DNA of 64,000 bases from Shumkonia mesophila. Its GTDB lineage: Bacteria; Pseudomonadota; Alphaproteobacteria; Rhodospirillales; Shumkoniaceae. The DNA lies in contig NZ_JAOTID010000011.1 in NCBI RefSeq assembly GCF_026163695.1, positions 1 to 64,000 on the forward strand, written 5' to 3'. The notes below the pieces were generated by a model. That model made no database searches, was not told where the DNA came from, and was given only the letters and a program-made list of their open reading frames with translations. This document shows positions 23,827-31,933 of this stretch, piece by piece. The position numbers and the translations under genes are program-made. Within the stretch, counting starts at the first letter, position 1, and every line of letters starts with the position of its first letter.

Positions 23827-23912
23827 ATTTCGGGGACACCATATTTAATTCGCAAGAGGTCCGTTCGCCGCCGAGGGCGAAGAAGGTGAATTAAATATGG
23901 TGTCCCCGAAAT
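23827..23912. repeat. REP-like hairpin with 25-bp perfect arms (copy B)
   Basis: 23827-23851 is exactly complementary to 23888-23912. Arms match copy A at 22851-22939 and the loop differs at only a few positions. It starts right at the end of a VapC-like C-terminal scrap (23916-23954), so here too the repeat follows a toxin gene end. The two copies flank mntA-hepT in the same orientation. Confidence 0.85.
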
Positions 23913-23915
23913 TAC

Positions 23916-23954
23916 GACGCGCAGGCCGTCGAGCCGCTCGAACTCGCGGGTGTT
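23916..23954 (-). pseudogene. C-terminal scrap of a VapC-type PIN toxin
   Basis: The minus-strand frame reads NTREFERLDGLRV, the end of many VapC toxins (compare NEREFARIDGLACENW in the intact one at 11015). It continues directly into hairpin copy B. Nothing of the rest of the toxin or of its antitoxin is found upstream. Confidence 0.5.
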
Positions 23955-23990
23955 GCCGGCCGGGATATGTCAATGGAATATCCCGGCAGC

Positions 23991-24019
23991 GAAAAGCCCG
24001 CGGCGGTCGCGGGCTTTTC
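23991..24019 (-). terminator. Rho-independent terminator of the TRAP operon at 24-28 kb
   Basis: GAAAAGCCCGCG and CGCGGGCTTTTC pair perfectly around a 5-nt loop, about 75 nt after the dctM stop, giving a G+C-rich stem with a terminal T run in the leftward direction. It could act in both directions. Confidence 0.75.
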
Positions 24020-24092
24020 CAGGGCTCAAGGGGATGCCGTGAAGGTCGGCGACAGGGTCCGGCCGTCGAGCCCCCCCTTGTGCGTGCCGTCC

Positions 24093-25370
24093 TCAGAAAT
24101 CCATGCTGCTCGGGATGAGCAGGATGATGTCGGGAACGATGATCAGGACGATGACCACCGCCATCAGCGCGAAGAGGTAGGGAACGCTTTTCCAGGACAG
24201 GTTTTCGATTCCCACCTTGGCGATGTTGCAGGCGACGAACAGGCACAAACCCACCGGCGGCGTGACCTGCCCGATGGCCAGCACCAGGATCATGAGGACG
24301 CCGAAATAGAGGGGATCGATGCCCGCCTGCATGATGACGGGATAAAAGATCGGCGTCATCAGCACCACGGCCACCGCATTGTCGAGAAATGTGCCGACCA
24401 CCAGCAGCGACAGCACAATCATCAGCAGCAGGACGTGGGGGTCCCTGGACACCTCCAGCATCGCCACCGTCAGCTTGGCCGGGATCTGTTCGCTGGCGAG
24501 CAGGTAGCTGAAGATGTGCGCGGTGGCGATCAGGAACATGATGACCGCCGTGCTCTTGCCGGTCTCCAGCAGGATGGACGGCAGGTCGCCGATTTTCAGT
24601 TCGCGGTGGATCGAAAAGCCGACGAACAGGCCGTAGAACACCGCCACCACCGCCGCCTCGGTCGGTGTGAAAACGCCGCCGTAAATGCCGCCGAGAATGA
24701 TCACCGGCATGAGCAGGGCGAAGATGCTGCGGCGCCCGGCATGAACGATCCTTTTGACCGACGAGGGCTCGCCGCCTCGATACCCTTTGCGCGTCGAGAT
24801 CACGTGGTTCACGGTCATGAGCGCCAGGCTCATCAGCAGCCCGGGCAGGATGCCGCCCATGAACAGTTTGCCGATCGACACGCCGGTGATCACCCCATAG
24901 ATCACCAGGGTGATGCTGGGGGGAATCAGCAGGCCGATGGTTCCCGATGCCGCGGCCACCGCACCCGCGAACGCCCTGTCGTAGCCGTTGTCGACCATCG
25001 GCTTGACCATCACCGAACCGATGGCCGCCGTCGTCGCCGGGGCCGATCCGGAAATCGCCCCGAAGAACGTGCAGGCCGCGGTCGTCACCTGCGCCAACCC
25101 GCCGGGCAATCGGCCGAGGATGGAACCGGCCAGGTCGACGAGGCGCTGCGAGACGCCCCCCGAACTCATGACGTTGCCGGCAAGGATGAAGAAGGGAATG
25201 GCCATCAAGGTGAAGGAATCGACGCCGCCGTAGACTTTTTGAACGATGACCATGAGGGGAACCTGGCTGTGCAATGCCAGGGCTACGACCCCCGAGAGGC
25301 CCAGTGCGATCGCGATCGGCACGCCCAGGACGACGAACGCGAAGAACGCTGCAAACAAGGTGATACCCAT
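24093..25370 (-). CDS. dctM: TRAP transporter large permease (DctM)
   Basis: 425 residues, about 12 hydrophobic segments, the ion-coupled membrane subunit of a TRAP transporter. Hallmarks include IPFFILAGNVMSSGG, FFGAISGSAPATTAAIGSVM, GLLIPPSITLVIYG, GGVFTPTEAAVVAVFYG and TPPVGLCLFVACNIAKV. It takes solute from the periplasmic DctP protein and carries it inward with sodium. Third TRAP gene of a leftward operon after dctP and dctQ; 10 nt separate it from dctQ. Confidence 0.96.
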   Translation of the reverse strand: MGITLFAAFFAFVVLGVPIAIALGLSGVVALALHSQVPLMVIVQKVYGGVDSFTLMAIPFFILAGNVMSSGGVSQRLVDLAGSILGRLPGGLAQVTTAACTFFGAISGSAPATTAAIGSVMVKPMVDNGYDRAFAGAVAAASGTIGLLIPPSITLVIYGVITGVSIGKLFMGGILPGLLMSLALMTVNHVISTRKGYRGGEPSSVKRIVHAGRRSIFALLMPVIILGGIYGGVFTPTEAAVVAVFYGLFVGFSIHRELKIGDLPSILLETGKSTAVIMFLIATAHIFSYLLASEQIPAKLTVAMLEVSRDPHVLLLMIVLSLLVVGTFLDNAVAVVLMTPIFYPVIMQAGIDPLYFGVLMILVLAIGQVTPPVGLCLFVACNIAKVGIENLSWKSVPYLFALMAVVIVLIIVPDIILLIPSSMDF

Positions 25371-25380
25371 CGTCGCTCCC

Positions 25381-25878
25381 CTAGCGTCCGCTGACCAGAT
25401 CCGTGCATTGACGGTATGACTGTTCCAGAAGGTTCAGGATCATGAAGAAGCAGCCGATCGGGATCGCCAGATAGATCACCCCGATCGGCAGGAATTCCAT
25501 GGTCGGCGAGATCTGCTCGAGTGCCAGCACCCGCATCGCCACGGTTACGCCCTTCGTCATGAGGATATAGAGGAACGCGATGCCAAGAAGATTGGCGGTC
25601 AGGCTCAGGGAAAGGTTGGTCGCCCTGTGTTTGATGGCGTCGACCGCCAGCGTGACGCGGATGTGCGTTCCTTCGCGGATGGCCACGCTCGCGCCCAGGA
25701 ACGTCAACCAGATGAACAGATAGCGGGCCAGTTCCTCGGACCACGAGAGCGACTGCTCCAGGGCGTAGCGGAAGATGACCTGAAGAAAGATGACCGTCGT
25801 CATGACCCCGAAAATGCCGATGACGCCATATTCCAGAAGCCGGTTCATCCGCGCGTTGAAGCCTGCAAGAAGCCTCAT
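25381..25878 (-). CDS. dctQ: TRAP transporter small permease (DctQ)
   Basis: 165 residues with four transmembrane helices, the small membrane subunit that pairs with DctM. VIFRYALEQSLSWSEELARYLFIWL is the conserved DctQ region (shown by its W-S-E-E-L-A-R-Y core), followed by GASVAIREGTHIRV. GGGAGG lies 8 nt before ATG 25878. Lies between dctP and dctM. Confidence 0.95.
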   Translation of the reverse strand: MRLLAGFNARMNRLLEYGVIGIFGVMTTVIFLQVIFRYALEQSLSWSEELARYLFIWLTFLGASVAIREGTHIRVTLAVDAIKHRATNLSLSLTANLLGIAFLYILMTKGVTVAMRVLALEQISPTMEFLPIGVIYLAIPIGCFFMILNLLEQSYRQCTDLVSGR

Positions 25879-25954
25879 GATGTTTCCTCCCTTAAGGCCC
25901 CCGCGGGAGCAGACATCTCTGCCCCCGCGGGGTCTCCAGCATGGCCGGGCTGCG

Positions 25955-26935
25955 TTACCGCACGGCTTTGATGCGCTGGATGAGATCGCCGAACTTCGGC
26001 CCGTACTTGTCGTAGACGGGCTTCGATGCCGCCTCGAATGCCGCGGCGTCGGCCTTGTTGACGGCGATCTTCCCTTCCAGGAACTTCAGTTGCTCGGCCT
26101 CGATTCGTGCCACTTCGGCGCGGATCCAGGGGGCCACCTCCTTGCCCGCCTGTTGCAGGACCTTCTGCTCGTCCGCCGGCAGTCCCTTGAAGATCATGGT
26201 GCTGATGAGCAGGGGCTCGACCGAATGAATGTGCGAACTGAGCGAGAGGAAGCTTTGAACCTCGTAGAACTTCTGGGTCAGGACATGGGCGACGGGGTTT
26301 TCCTGGCCGTCGACCACCTTAAGCTGAAGCGACGAGTACAGCTCGCCGAACGACATGGGGGTCGCGCTCGCCCCATAGGCATTGAACGTGTCGACGAACA
26401 CCGCGCCCTCGGGAGTCCGGATCTTCAGACCTTTCAGGTCGTCCGGCTTGACGATCGGACGCTTGGAGTTGGTGATGTGGCGGAAGCCGTTTTCCCAATA
26501 GCCGAGAACCTTCAGGCCTTTCTTCTCCAGGTTCTTGGACAACTCGTCGCCGATGGGGCCGTCCATCACCTTGCCCAGGTGGTCAAGGTCGCGGAAAAGG
26601 AACGGGAGTCCGAGCGCCCCCATCGTCGGCTCGAAACTGGACAGGAGAACGTCGGAGGTGAGCACCATGTCCACCGTGCCGAGTTGCGCTCCCTCGACGA
26701 GTTCGCGTTGCTTGCCGAGCTGGTCGGAGGGGAAGATGACGATTTGGATCTTGCCCTTCGACAGTTCCTCGACCCGCTTCTTGAACATGTCGGAGCCCTT
26801 CTGGTAGTGGTGATCCAGAGACCCCGTGTGTCCAAGCTTTAACTTTGTGGCATGAGCCTGTTCAGAGGCAAAAAAAAGTGCCAGAAAAGAGGCGCATACG
26901 GCAGACAGAATACGGAATACGTTTCCCTTATTCAT
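25955..26935 (-). CDS. dctP: TRAP transporter substrate-binding protein (DctP)
   Basis: 326 residues with a Sec signal peptide (about 1-28, ending AHA). The mature part shows KLGHTGSLDHHYQKGSDMF, LFPSDQLG in the variant IFPSDQLGKQREL, and GLKIRTPEG with the Arg that pairs with the substrate carboxylate in DctP proteins. The ligand is therefore probably an organic acid. AGGAGG lies 5 nt before ATG 26935. Second gene of the sigma-54-type operon beginning with the lyase at 27837. Confidence 0.95.
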   Translation of the reverse strand: MNKGNVFRILSAVCASFLALFFASEQAHATKLKLGHTGSLDHHYQKGSDMFKKRVEELSKGKIQIVIFPSDQLGKQRELVEGAQLGTVDMVLTSDVLLSSFEPTMGALGLPFLFRDLDHLGKVMDGPIGDELSKNLEKKGLKVLGYWENGFRHITNSKRPIVKPDDLKGLKIRTPEGAVFVDTFNAYGASATPMSFGELYSSLQLKVVDGQENPVAHVLTQKFYEVQSFLSLSSHIHSVEPLLISTMIFKGLPADEQKVLQQAGKEVAPWIRAEVARIEAEQLKFLEGKIAVNKADAAAFEAASKPVYDKYGPKFGDLIQRIKAVR

Positions 26936-26970
26936 AGAATCCTCCTGCAATAATATTTTATATTTTCGTT

Positions 26971-27837
26971 TTAGGAACTGTAGTGTTTTTCGGTCGAGTT
27001 ATATTCCGGAAGCCCAATCAGCGCGTTGAAATCCTCGAACGCGATCAGTTCCGGAAGCAGCTTCTGGGTAGTCTTCTGGGTCTTCAGTTCGACCATGTAG
27101 TCGGAAACCGCCTTCGCGGCCGCATACAGCGGTCCGGTGCAGAAGATGGCGATCCCGAATCCCATGGCTTCGAGTTCGTCGGTGGTCAGGTTGGGCGTGC
27201 GGCCCCCTTCCAGCATGTTGGCCAGCGTGGGGGTATCGGGGAACGTTGCCGTGATCCTGCGCATCTCCTCGACCCCTTCGGGGGATTCGATGAAGATCAC
27301 GTCGGCGCCGGCTTCCTCGTACGCCTTGCCGCGCCGCAGGGCCTCGTCGAGGCCAAGGCTGGTGCGCGCGTCGGTCCGGGCGATGATGACGAAATCGCTG
27401 TCCAGCCGGGTATCCGCCGCCGCCTTGATCTTCTGCACCATCTCTTCCATCGGAATGACCCGACGGCCCTGCATATGCCCGCATCTCTTGGGGAATAGCT
27501 GGTCTTCGAGCTGGATCGCGCAGACGCCCGCCTTTTCGTATTCGCGCACCGTGCGCATCACGTTCAACGGATTGCCGTAGCCGGTGTCGCCGTCGGCCAG
27601 GACCGGCACGTCGACCGCGTCGGCGATCGCCGCGGCCCGGGCGACCATCTCGGTCATGGTGAGCAGGCCGACGTCGGGCTTGCCCAGAACGCTGGCCGAG
27701 GTGCCGTAGCCGGTCATGTAGACCGCCCCGAATCCGGACTGGGCGATGATCTTCGCACTGAGAACGTCATAGGCTCCCGGAGCCACCAGCAGCTTGCGGT
27801 CACGGAGGAGTGCTTTCAGTTGAGTCGTTTTCTTCAT
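26971..27837 (-). CDS. Isocitrate lyase/PEP-mutase family lyase (PrpB-like)
   Basis: 288 residues. The catalytic motif PKRCGHM (around residues 117-123) and the metal-site sequence ADGDTGYGN are typical of the superfamily that includes 2-methylisocitrate lyase, dimethylmalate lyase, oxaloacetate decarboxylase and phosphonopyruvate hydrolase. The enzyme cleaves or forms a C-C (or P-C) bond next to a carboxylate; its substrate is unclear. ATG 27837 has GGGAG at 6 nt. It is the first gene of an operon with a TRAP transporter and lies downstream of a sigma-54 promoter, divergent from a PrpR-like activator. The transported acid may be the lyase substrate or a precursor. Confidence 0.88.
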   Translation of the reverse strand: MKKTTQLKALLRDRKLLVAPGAYDVLSAKIIAQSGFGAVYMTGYGTSASVLGKPDVGLLTMTEMVARAAAIADAVDVPVLADGDTGYGNPLNVMRTVREYEKAGVCAIQLEDQLFPKRCGHMQGRRVIPMEEMVQKIKAAADTRLDSDFVIIARTDARTSLGLDEALRRGKAYEEAGADVIFIESPEGVEEMRRITATFPDTPTLANMLEGGRTPNLTTDELEAMGFGIAIFCTGPLYAAAKAVSDYMVELKTQKTTQKLLPELIAFEDFNALIGLPEYNSTEKHYSS

Positions 27838-27870
27838 GGACATCTCCCTTGGTCAGTTTTCCTGATCAAC

Positions 27871-27885
27871 GCAAATGCCATGCCA
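27871..27885 (-). promoter_or_regulatory. Sigma-54 promoter of the lyase-TRAP operon
   Basis: On the minus strand the sequence is TGGCATGGCATTTGC: GG and GC are exactly 12 bp apart (10 bp between), as in the -24/-12 consensus TGGCAC-N5-TTGC. The -12 end lies 34 nt before ATG 27837, leaving room for a start site and GGGAG ribosome-binding site. The divergent activator is of the sigma-54-dependent class. Confidence 0.7.
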
Positions 27886-27927
27886 TTATGTAACGTATTG
27901 ATTTATAACGTTTCCTCGTCGCCCTTC

Positions 27928-27965
27928 ATGTTTCATTCTACGAGCTTCCCCGATTTTTGAAACAT
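27928..27965. promoter_or_regulatory. Candidate enhancer (upstream activating) site
   Basis: ATGTTTCA (27928-27935) and TGAAACAT (27958-27965) form a perfect inverted repeat with a 22-nt centre, 45-80 bp upstream of the -24/-12 promoter. A related TGTGAAAC lies near 28056. Position fits binding of the PrpR-like activator. Confidence 0.45.
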
Positions 27966-28154
27966 TATATCGATACCGGCGCCGTCCCCCCTCCGGCGCA
28001 CCGCGGAGGGGGGGCGGCGCCGCACCGTGGGCCGACCTTGCGTTCCCATGTATGGTTGTGAAACTATTGCCGGTGGGTTTCCGGACCTGCCGCCAGTTCA
28101 CGTTTCTCTCCGGCTGTGGCGCGCCCCGCAATGGGGCCGGAACGGAGCGACCAA

Positions 28155-30092
28155 ATGACGGTGAGAATCGGCCTTCTGACTTATGACCATCTGCACGCCC
28201 TCGCGTTCCAGGCGCTCGACTATGTCGACGATCCGGATATCGAGCTGTGTTTCATCGAAGGGCTGATGGGCGAGATCGTCGATACCGTGAAGCGCTACTA
28301 TCGGGAGAACAAGGTCGAAATGTTCCTGGGCGGGGGTGCCAATGGCACCTTCATCAAGGAACATGCCGACGTTCCGGTAAAGATCATCGACATCGGTCTG
28401 TTCGAAATTCTCACGGCCGTTGCCAAGGCAAGGCGGCTGGGCGAGCGGATCGGCATCGCGACCTACAAGGATGCCCGCTGCTACGCGGATGTCCTGCGCG
28501 AAAGCCTGAACATGGACATCGTCAAGATCTCGTTTGCCGACGAGGAGGAACTGAGCCGCGGTCTCCAGACTGCGGGCGTCGACGTGGTGGTCGGGGCGAG
28601 CCTCGCCAACCGGCTGGCCGAGAAGGCCGGTTTGCCGTCGGTGCTGATCTACCCCGGGCCGGAGAGCATTGCCGCCGCCATCAAGGATGCCAAGGTCATG
28701 GCCTTGGAAATCCGAAGCGAAAAGGAGCGCCGCATGATCTTCCAGGCGGTTCTCGATTACAGCTGGGGCGGCATCGTTGCCACGGACAGCGATGGCCGGG
28801 TGATCGCCTATAATCCGGTGGCCGAAAAACTGTTGGCCAAGCCCCGCTCGAATGTCATCGGCAAGTCGATGTCCGGGGCGCTTCCCGATATCGGGGACAC
28901 CGAGCTGACATCGAGCCTGAAGCCGCAGATCGGACATCTGCGGGAACTCAACGGGATCAAGGTGGTGGTCAACCGGATTCCGATCGCGGTCAGCGACGAC
29001 GCGGTGGGATCGGTGACGACATTCCAGAAGGTGTCCGAACTGCAGAAGGCCGAGGGCCGGATACGCACGAAACTCGCGGACAAGGGATTGTCCGCCAGAA
29101 TTCGGTTCGACGACATCGTGGCGGTCGACGAGAACATGCGCGTTGCCGTCGCGCGCGCACGCCTGTTCGCCGACAGCCGGCTCAGCGTCTACATCTTCGG
29201 CGAAACCGGGGTCGGCAAGGAGATGTTCGCCCAGGGAATCCACAACGAAAGCAGCTATCGCGACGGCCCCTTCGTCGCCGTCAATTGTGCCGCGCTGCCG
29301 GAATCCCTGTTGGAGAGCGAGTTGTTCGGATACGAGGAGGGGGCGTTCACCGGATCGCGCAAGGGCGGCAAGATGGGCCTTTTCGAACTGGCGCACAGGG
29401 GCACGATCTTCCTCGACGAGGTGGCGGAAATCCCTCTGCACATTCAGGCGCGCCTGCTGCGTGTCCTTCAGGAAAAGGAAGTCATGCGACTGGGCGGCGA
29501 CCGCGTGATCCCGATCGATGTGCGGGTCGTTTCCGCCTCCAACCGCCACCTGCGCGACGGCGTTGCGGCGGGCATTTTCCGCGAGGACCTGTTCTACCGG
29601 CTGAACGTCCTCCATGTGGAAATTCCCCCCCTCCGGGAAAGGTGCGACGACATCGCCGAACTGTTCTTCCACTTTCTGTCCGACCGCCACCCGGACCTGG
29701 CCGAATGCCTTCTTCCCCTTCGCGCCACGATCGTCGAGATCATCTGCCGCTATTCCTGGCCGGGCAACGCGCGCGAACTCCAGAATGTAATCGAACGGAT
29801 TTCGGTTCTGCTGCGCACCGGCGCCGACTGCACGGAACACGAGTGCCGGATGGCGGTGCTGGAGGCCATCGGCAAGGATGTCTTCATCCGCGACTTCGCC
29901 GCGCAAACCACGGCCGACGGCGAACGCGCCGACAAGAACGGCGCCGTCGTACAGGAGTTGTGCAAGATATTCCGGGGCGATACCGAGCGGGTCGCGCGGC
30001 AGCTTGGGGTCAGCCGCACGACGCTTTGGCGGCGCACCGCCGACCTCGCCGATTCCGGACGCTCCTTCGGGAAACGGGGCCGGCGCCATTGA
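28155..30092 (+). CDS. Sigma-54-dependent activator with PrpR-type sensor
   Basis: 645 residues. An N-terminal PrpR_N sensor domain (about 1-190) is followed by a PAS domain (about 195-300). The AAA+ domain has Walker A GETGVGKE near 349, the sigma-54-contact loop GAFTGS near 396, Walker B GTIFLDEV near 416 and SWPGNARELQNVIER. A Fis-type helix-turn-helix ends the protein (VARQLGVSRTTLWRR). PrpR_N domains bind small organic acids such as 2-methylcitrate. ATG 28155 has GGAG 7 nt upstream. Divergent from the lyase-TRAP operon with its -24/-12 promoter, its obvious target. Confidence 0.93.
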   Translation: MTVRIGLLTYDHLHALAFQALDYVDDPDIELCFIEGLMGEIVDTVKRYYRENKVEMFLGGGANGTFIKEHADVPVKIIDIGLFEILTAVAKARRLGERIGIATYKDARCYADVLRESLNMDIVKISFADEEELSRGLQTAGVDVVVGASLANRLAEKAGLPSVLIYPGPESIAAAIKDAKVMALEIRSEKERRMIFQAVLDYSWGGIVATDSDGRVIAYNPVAEKLLAKPRSNVIGKSMSGALPDIGDTELTSSLKPQIGHLRELNGIKVVVNRIPIAVSDDAVGSVTTFQKVSELQKAEGRIRTKLADKGLSARIRFDDIVAVDENMRVAVARARLFADSRLSVYIFGETGVGKEMFAQGIHNESSYRDGPFVAVNCAALPESLLESELFGYEEGAFTGSRKGGKMGLFELAHRGTIFLDEVAEIPLHIQARLLRVLQEKEVMRLGGDRVIPIDVRVVSASNRHLRDGVAAGIFREDLFYRLNVLHVEIPPLRERCDDIAELFFHFLSDRHPDLAECLLPLRATIVEIICRYSWPGNARELQNVIERISVLLRTGADCTEHECRMAVLEAIGKDVFIRDFAAQTTADGERADKNGAVVQELCKIFRGDTERVARQLGVSRTTLWRRTADLADSGRSFGKRGRRH

Positions 30093-30140
30093 TCCCGTAA
30101 CGGCGGGCCGTCGCCCCGGGCGTTTCGGATGCGCCGGCCG

Positions 30141-30884
30141 TCACATGGTCCAGCCGCCGTCGAGCGTCCAGGTCTGCCCGGTGGCGAACGCGGCCTCGTC
30201 GGAGGCCAGGTAGACGGCGAGCATGGCCACCTCCTCGGGCGTGCCCAGGCGCTTCATCGGCTGGCGTTCCATGAAGCTGGCGCGCACCGCCTCGTAGTTG
30301 CCTCCCGCCGCCATGCGCTCGTTGAGCGAGGGCGAATCGATGGTGCCGGGGCACACCGCGTTGCAGCGGATGCCGTTGCCGACGAAATCCCGCGCGATCA
30401 TCTTGGTCAGGCCGGTGACGGCGGCCTTGGTGGTGCCGTAGACGAAGCGGTTGGGCACGCCGGTGATGGCGCTGGCCACCGAGGAAATGTTGACGATGGC
30501 GCCGCCGCCGGCCGCGATCATCGCCGGCAGGAAGGCCCGGATCACGCGGTACATCGACTTGACGTTGAGGTCGAAGGAAAGGTCCCAGTCCTTCTCGTCG
30601 CACTCCAGGATGGTGCCGTTGGCGACATAGCCGGCGGCGTTGAAGACGACGTCGACGGCGCCCAGCTCGGCGGCGATGGCCGCGATGGCGGCGGGGTCGG
30701 TGACGTCGAGGCGCCGGGTCTTGATGGCGGGGTTTTCGGCGGCCAGCGTGGCCAGCGATTTCTCGTTGATGTCGGTGGCCCACACGTGGGCCCCCTCGCG
30801 GGCGAAGGCCAGCGCGGTGGCCCGCCCGATGCCCTGTCCCGAGGCCGTCGCGAAGATGGTCTTTCCTGCCAGTCTGCCGCTCAT
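30141..30884 (-). CDS. SDR, BDH2/2-keto-3-deoxy-L-fuconate dehydrogenase-like
   Basis: 247 residues. The cofactor motif is altered to ATASGQGIG (normally TGxxxGIG), as in the subgroup that includes human BDH2 and 2-keto-3-deoxy-L-fuconate dehydrogenase. ATDINE selects NAD, NAAG follows, NISSVAS carries the Ser and YGTTKAA the Tyr-Lys pair; C-terminal WTLDGGWTM is typical. Last gene of the leftward operon that begins with dctP at 37711, so a role in oxidising a deoxy sugar acid is plausible. Confidence 0.88.
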   Translation of the reverse strand: MSGRLAGKTIFATASGQGIGRATALAFAREGAHVWATDINEKSLATLAAENPAIKTRRLDVTDPAAIAAIAAELGAVDVVFNAAGYVANGTILECDEKDWDLSFDLNVKSMYRVIRAFLPAMIAAGGGAIVNISSVASAITGVPNRFVYGTTKAAVTGLTKMIARDFVGNGIRCNAVCPGTIDSPSLNERMAAGGNYEAVRASFMERQPMKRLGTPEEVAMLAVYLASDEAAFATGQTWTLDGGWTM

Positions 30885-30930
30885 GCTTGCTTCCTCCTCA
30901 TGGATTTGCCCCTTGCCGGCCGCGCCGTCT

Positions 30931-31866
30931 TCATGGCGCCAGCAGGCCGGCCAACACCGAAAACGTCACCACGGCGACGGCCGTCGACACCAGGATGGCG
31001 GTGGACGACCGCGCCGCGTAGATACCGAAACTCTGGGCGACGACAAAGACATTTCCGCCGATCGGCAGCGCCGCCGCCAGCACGGCGATGGTGGTGCGCT
31101 CGGCCTCGAGGCCGAAGGTCAATGCCATCGTCGCCAGGATCGCCAGCGGGTGCAGGACCAGCTTGCCGGCCGCCATCAGGGCCACCTCGCCGAAGCGGTG
31201 GGCTATCGGCTGCCCGGCCAGCTTGGCGCCGATGGCGAACAGCGCGCAGGGGCCGGCGGCGCGCCCCAGAAGCTCGGTAAAGGCGTTGACGGGCGCCGGC
31301 AGTTCGATGCGAAAGGCCGCCACCGCGCCGCCCGCCACCACCGCCAGGACCAGCGGATTGGTGGCGAAACCCTTGATCACCTTCCAGGCGGTCGACAGGG
31401 GATGGCCGTCGCGGCTGCGCGCCACTTCGAGCAGCGCCATGGTCGGCGTCTGCACCAGCACCATGTCGGTCAGCATGGCCAGCACGGCCGGCACCGTCGC
31501 CTGTTCGCCGAACAGCGCGATCAGCATCGGCAGGCCCATGTAGCCGATGTTGGAAAGCTCCGCCCCCTGTCCCTGCAGCAGGGCGGCGCCGAGCGGCAGT
31601 TTGAACAGCAGGCGGGCCAGCGTCGCGGTCACGATATAGACGGCCCAGCCGCCGATGGCCCACGCCGCGATGTAGGGCATGTCGAGGATCTCGGCCAGCG
31701 GGCGCAGGGCGAGCGCGCGGAACACCAGGGCGGGCAGCGCGAAATACCAGACGAACACGTTGAGCCCCGGGATGCCGGCTTCGGGAAAGGCGCGCAGGCG
31801 CGCCGCCGCGTAGCCGCAGCCGATGAGGGCGAAGAAGGGCAGGGTGACGGTGAAGACGGTGTCCAA
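30931..31866 (-). CDS. AEC-family (auxin efflux carrier type) permease
   Basis: 311 residues with about ten hydrophobic helices in two halves, each with a polar break, as in AEC permeases. LPFFALIGCGYAAARLRAF at the start and FVWYFALPALVFRALA are family signatures, and LPIGGNVFVVAQSFG is the conserved second-half motif. Members export or exchange malonate, malate or amino acids. It appears to begin at TTG 31866 with GGAAG 7 nt upstream; no ATG gives the family N-terminus. Lies between two SDR genes within the operon. Confidence 0.88.
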   Translation of the reverse strand: MDTVFTVTLPFFALIGCGYAAARLRAFPEAGIPGLNVFVWYFALPALVFRALALRPLAEILDMPYIAAWAIGGWAVYIVTATLARLLFKLPLGAALLQGQGAELSNIGYMGLPMLIALFGEQATVPAVLAMLTDMVLVQTPTMALLEVARSRDGHPLSTAWKVIKGFATNPLVLAVVAGGAVAAFRIELPAPVNAFTELLGRAAGPCALFAIGAKLAGQPIAHRFGEVALMAAGKLVLHPLAILATMALTFGLEAERTTIAVLAAALPIGGNVFVVAQSFGIYAARSSTAILVSTAVAVVTFSVLAGLLAP

Positions 31867-31933
31867 CGGATGCTTCCGGCTGGCGGTGGGGCGGGCGGGC
31901 CATCGTCAAAGGCGGACGGCCCGCCACCGCCTC

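Larger units (their letters stand above)
23776..24092. other. Intergenic stretch with hairpin, VapC scrap and terminator
   Basis: No intact gene. It contains the mntA upstream boxes, hairpin copy B, a VapC C-terminal scrap and a terminator for the TRAP operon, all listed separately; the remaining bases show nothing recognisable. Confidence 0.6.

Noticed and set aside
22851-23912. Integron attC sites, because TA genes are followed by hairpins
   Set aside because: The arms lack the RYYYAAC and GTTRRRY core sites, are perfectly paired without the extrahelical bases of attC, and no integron integrase is present.
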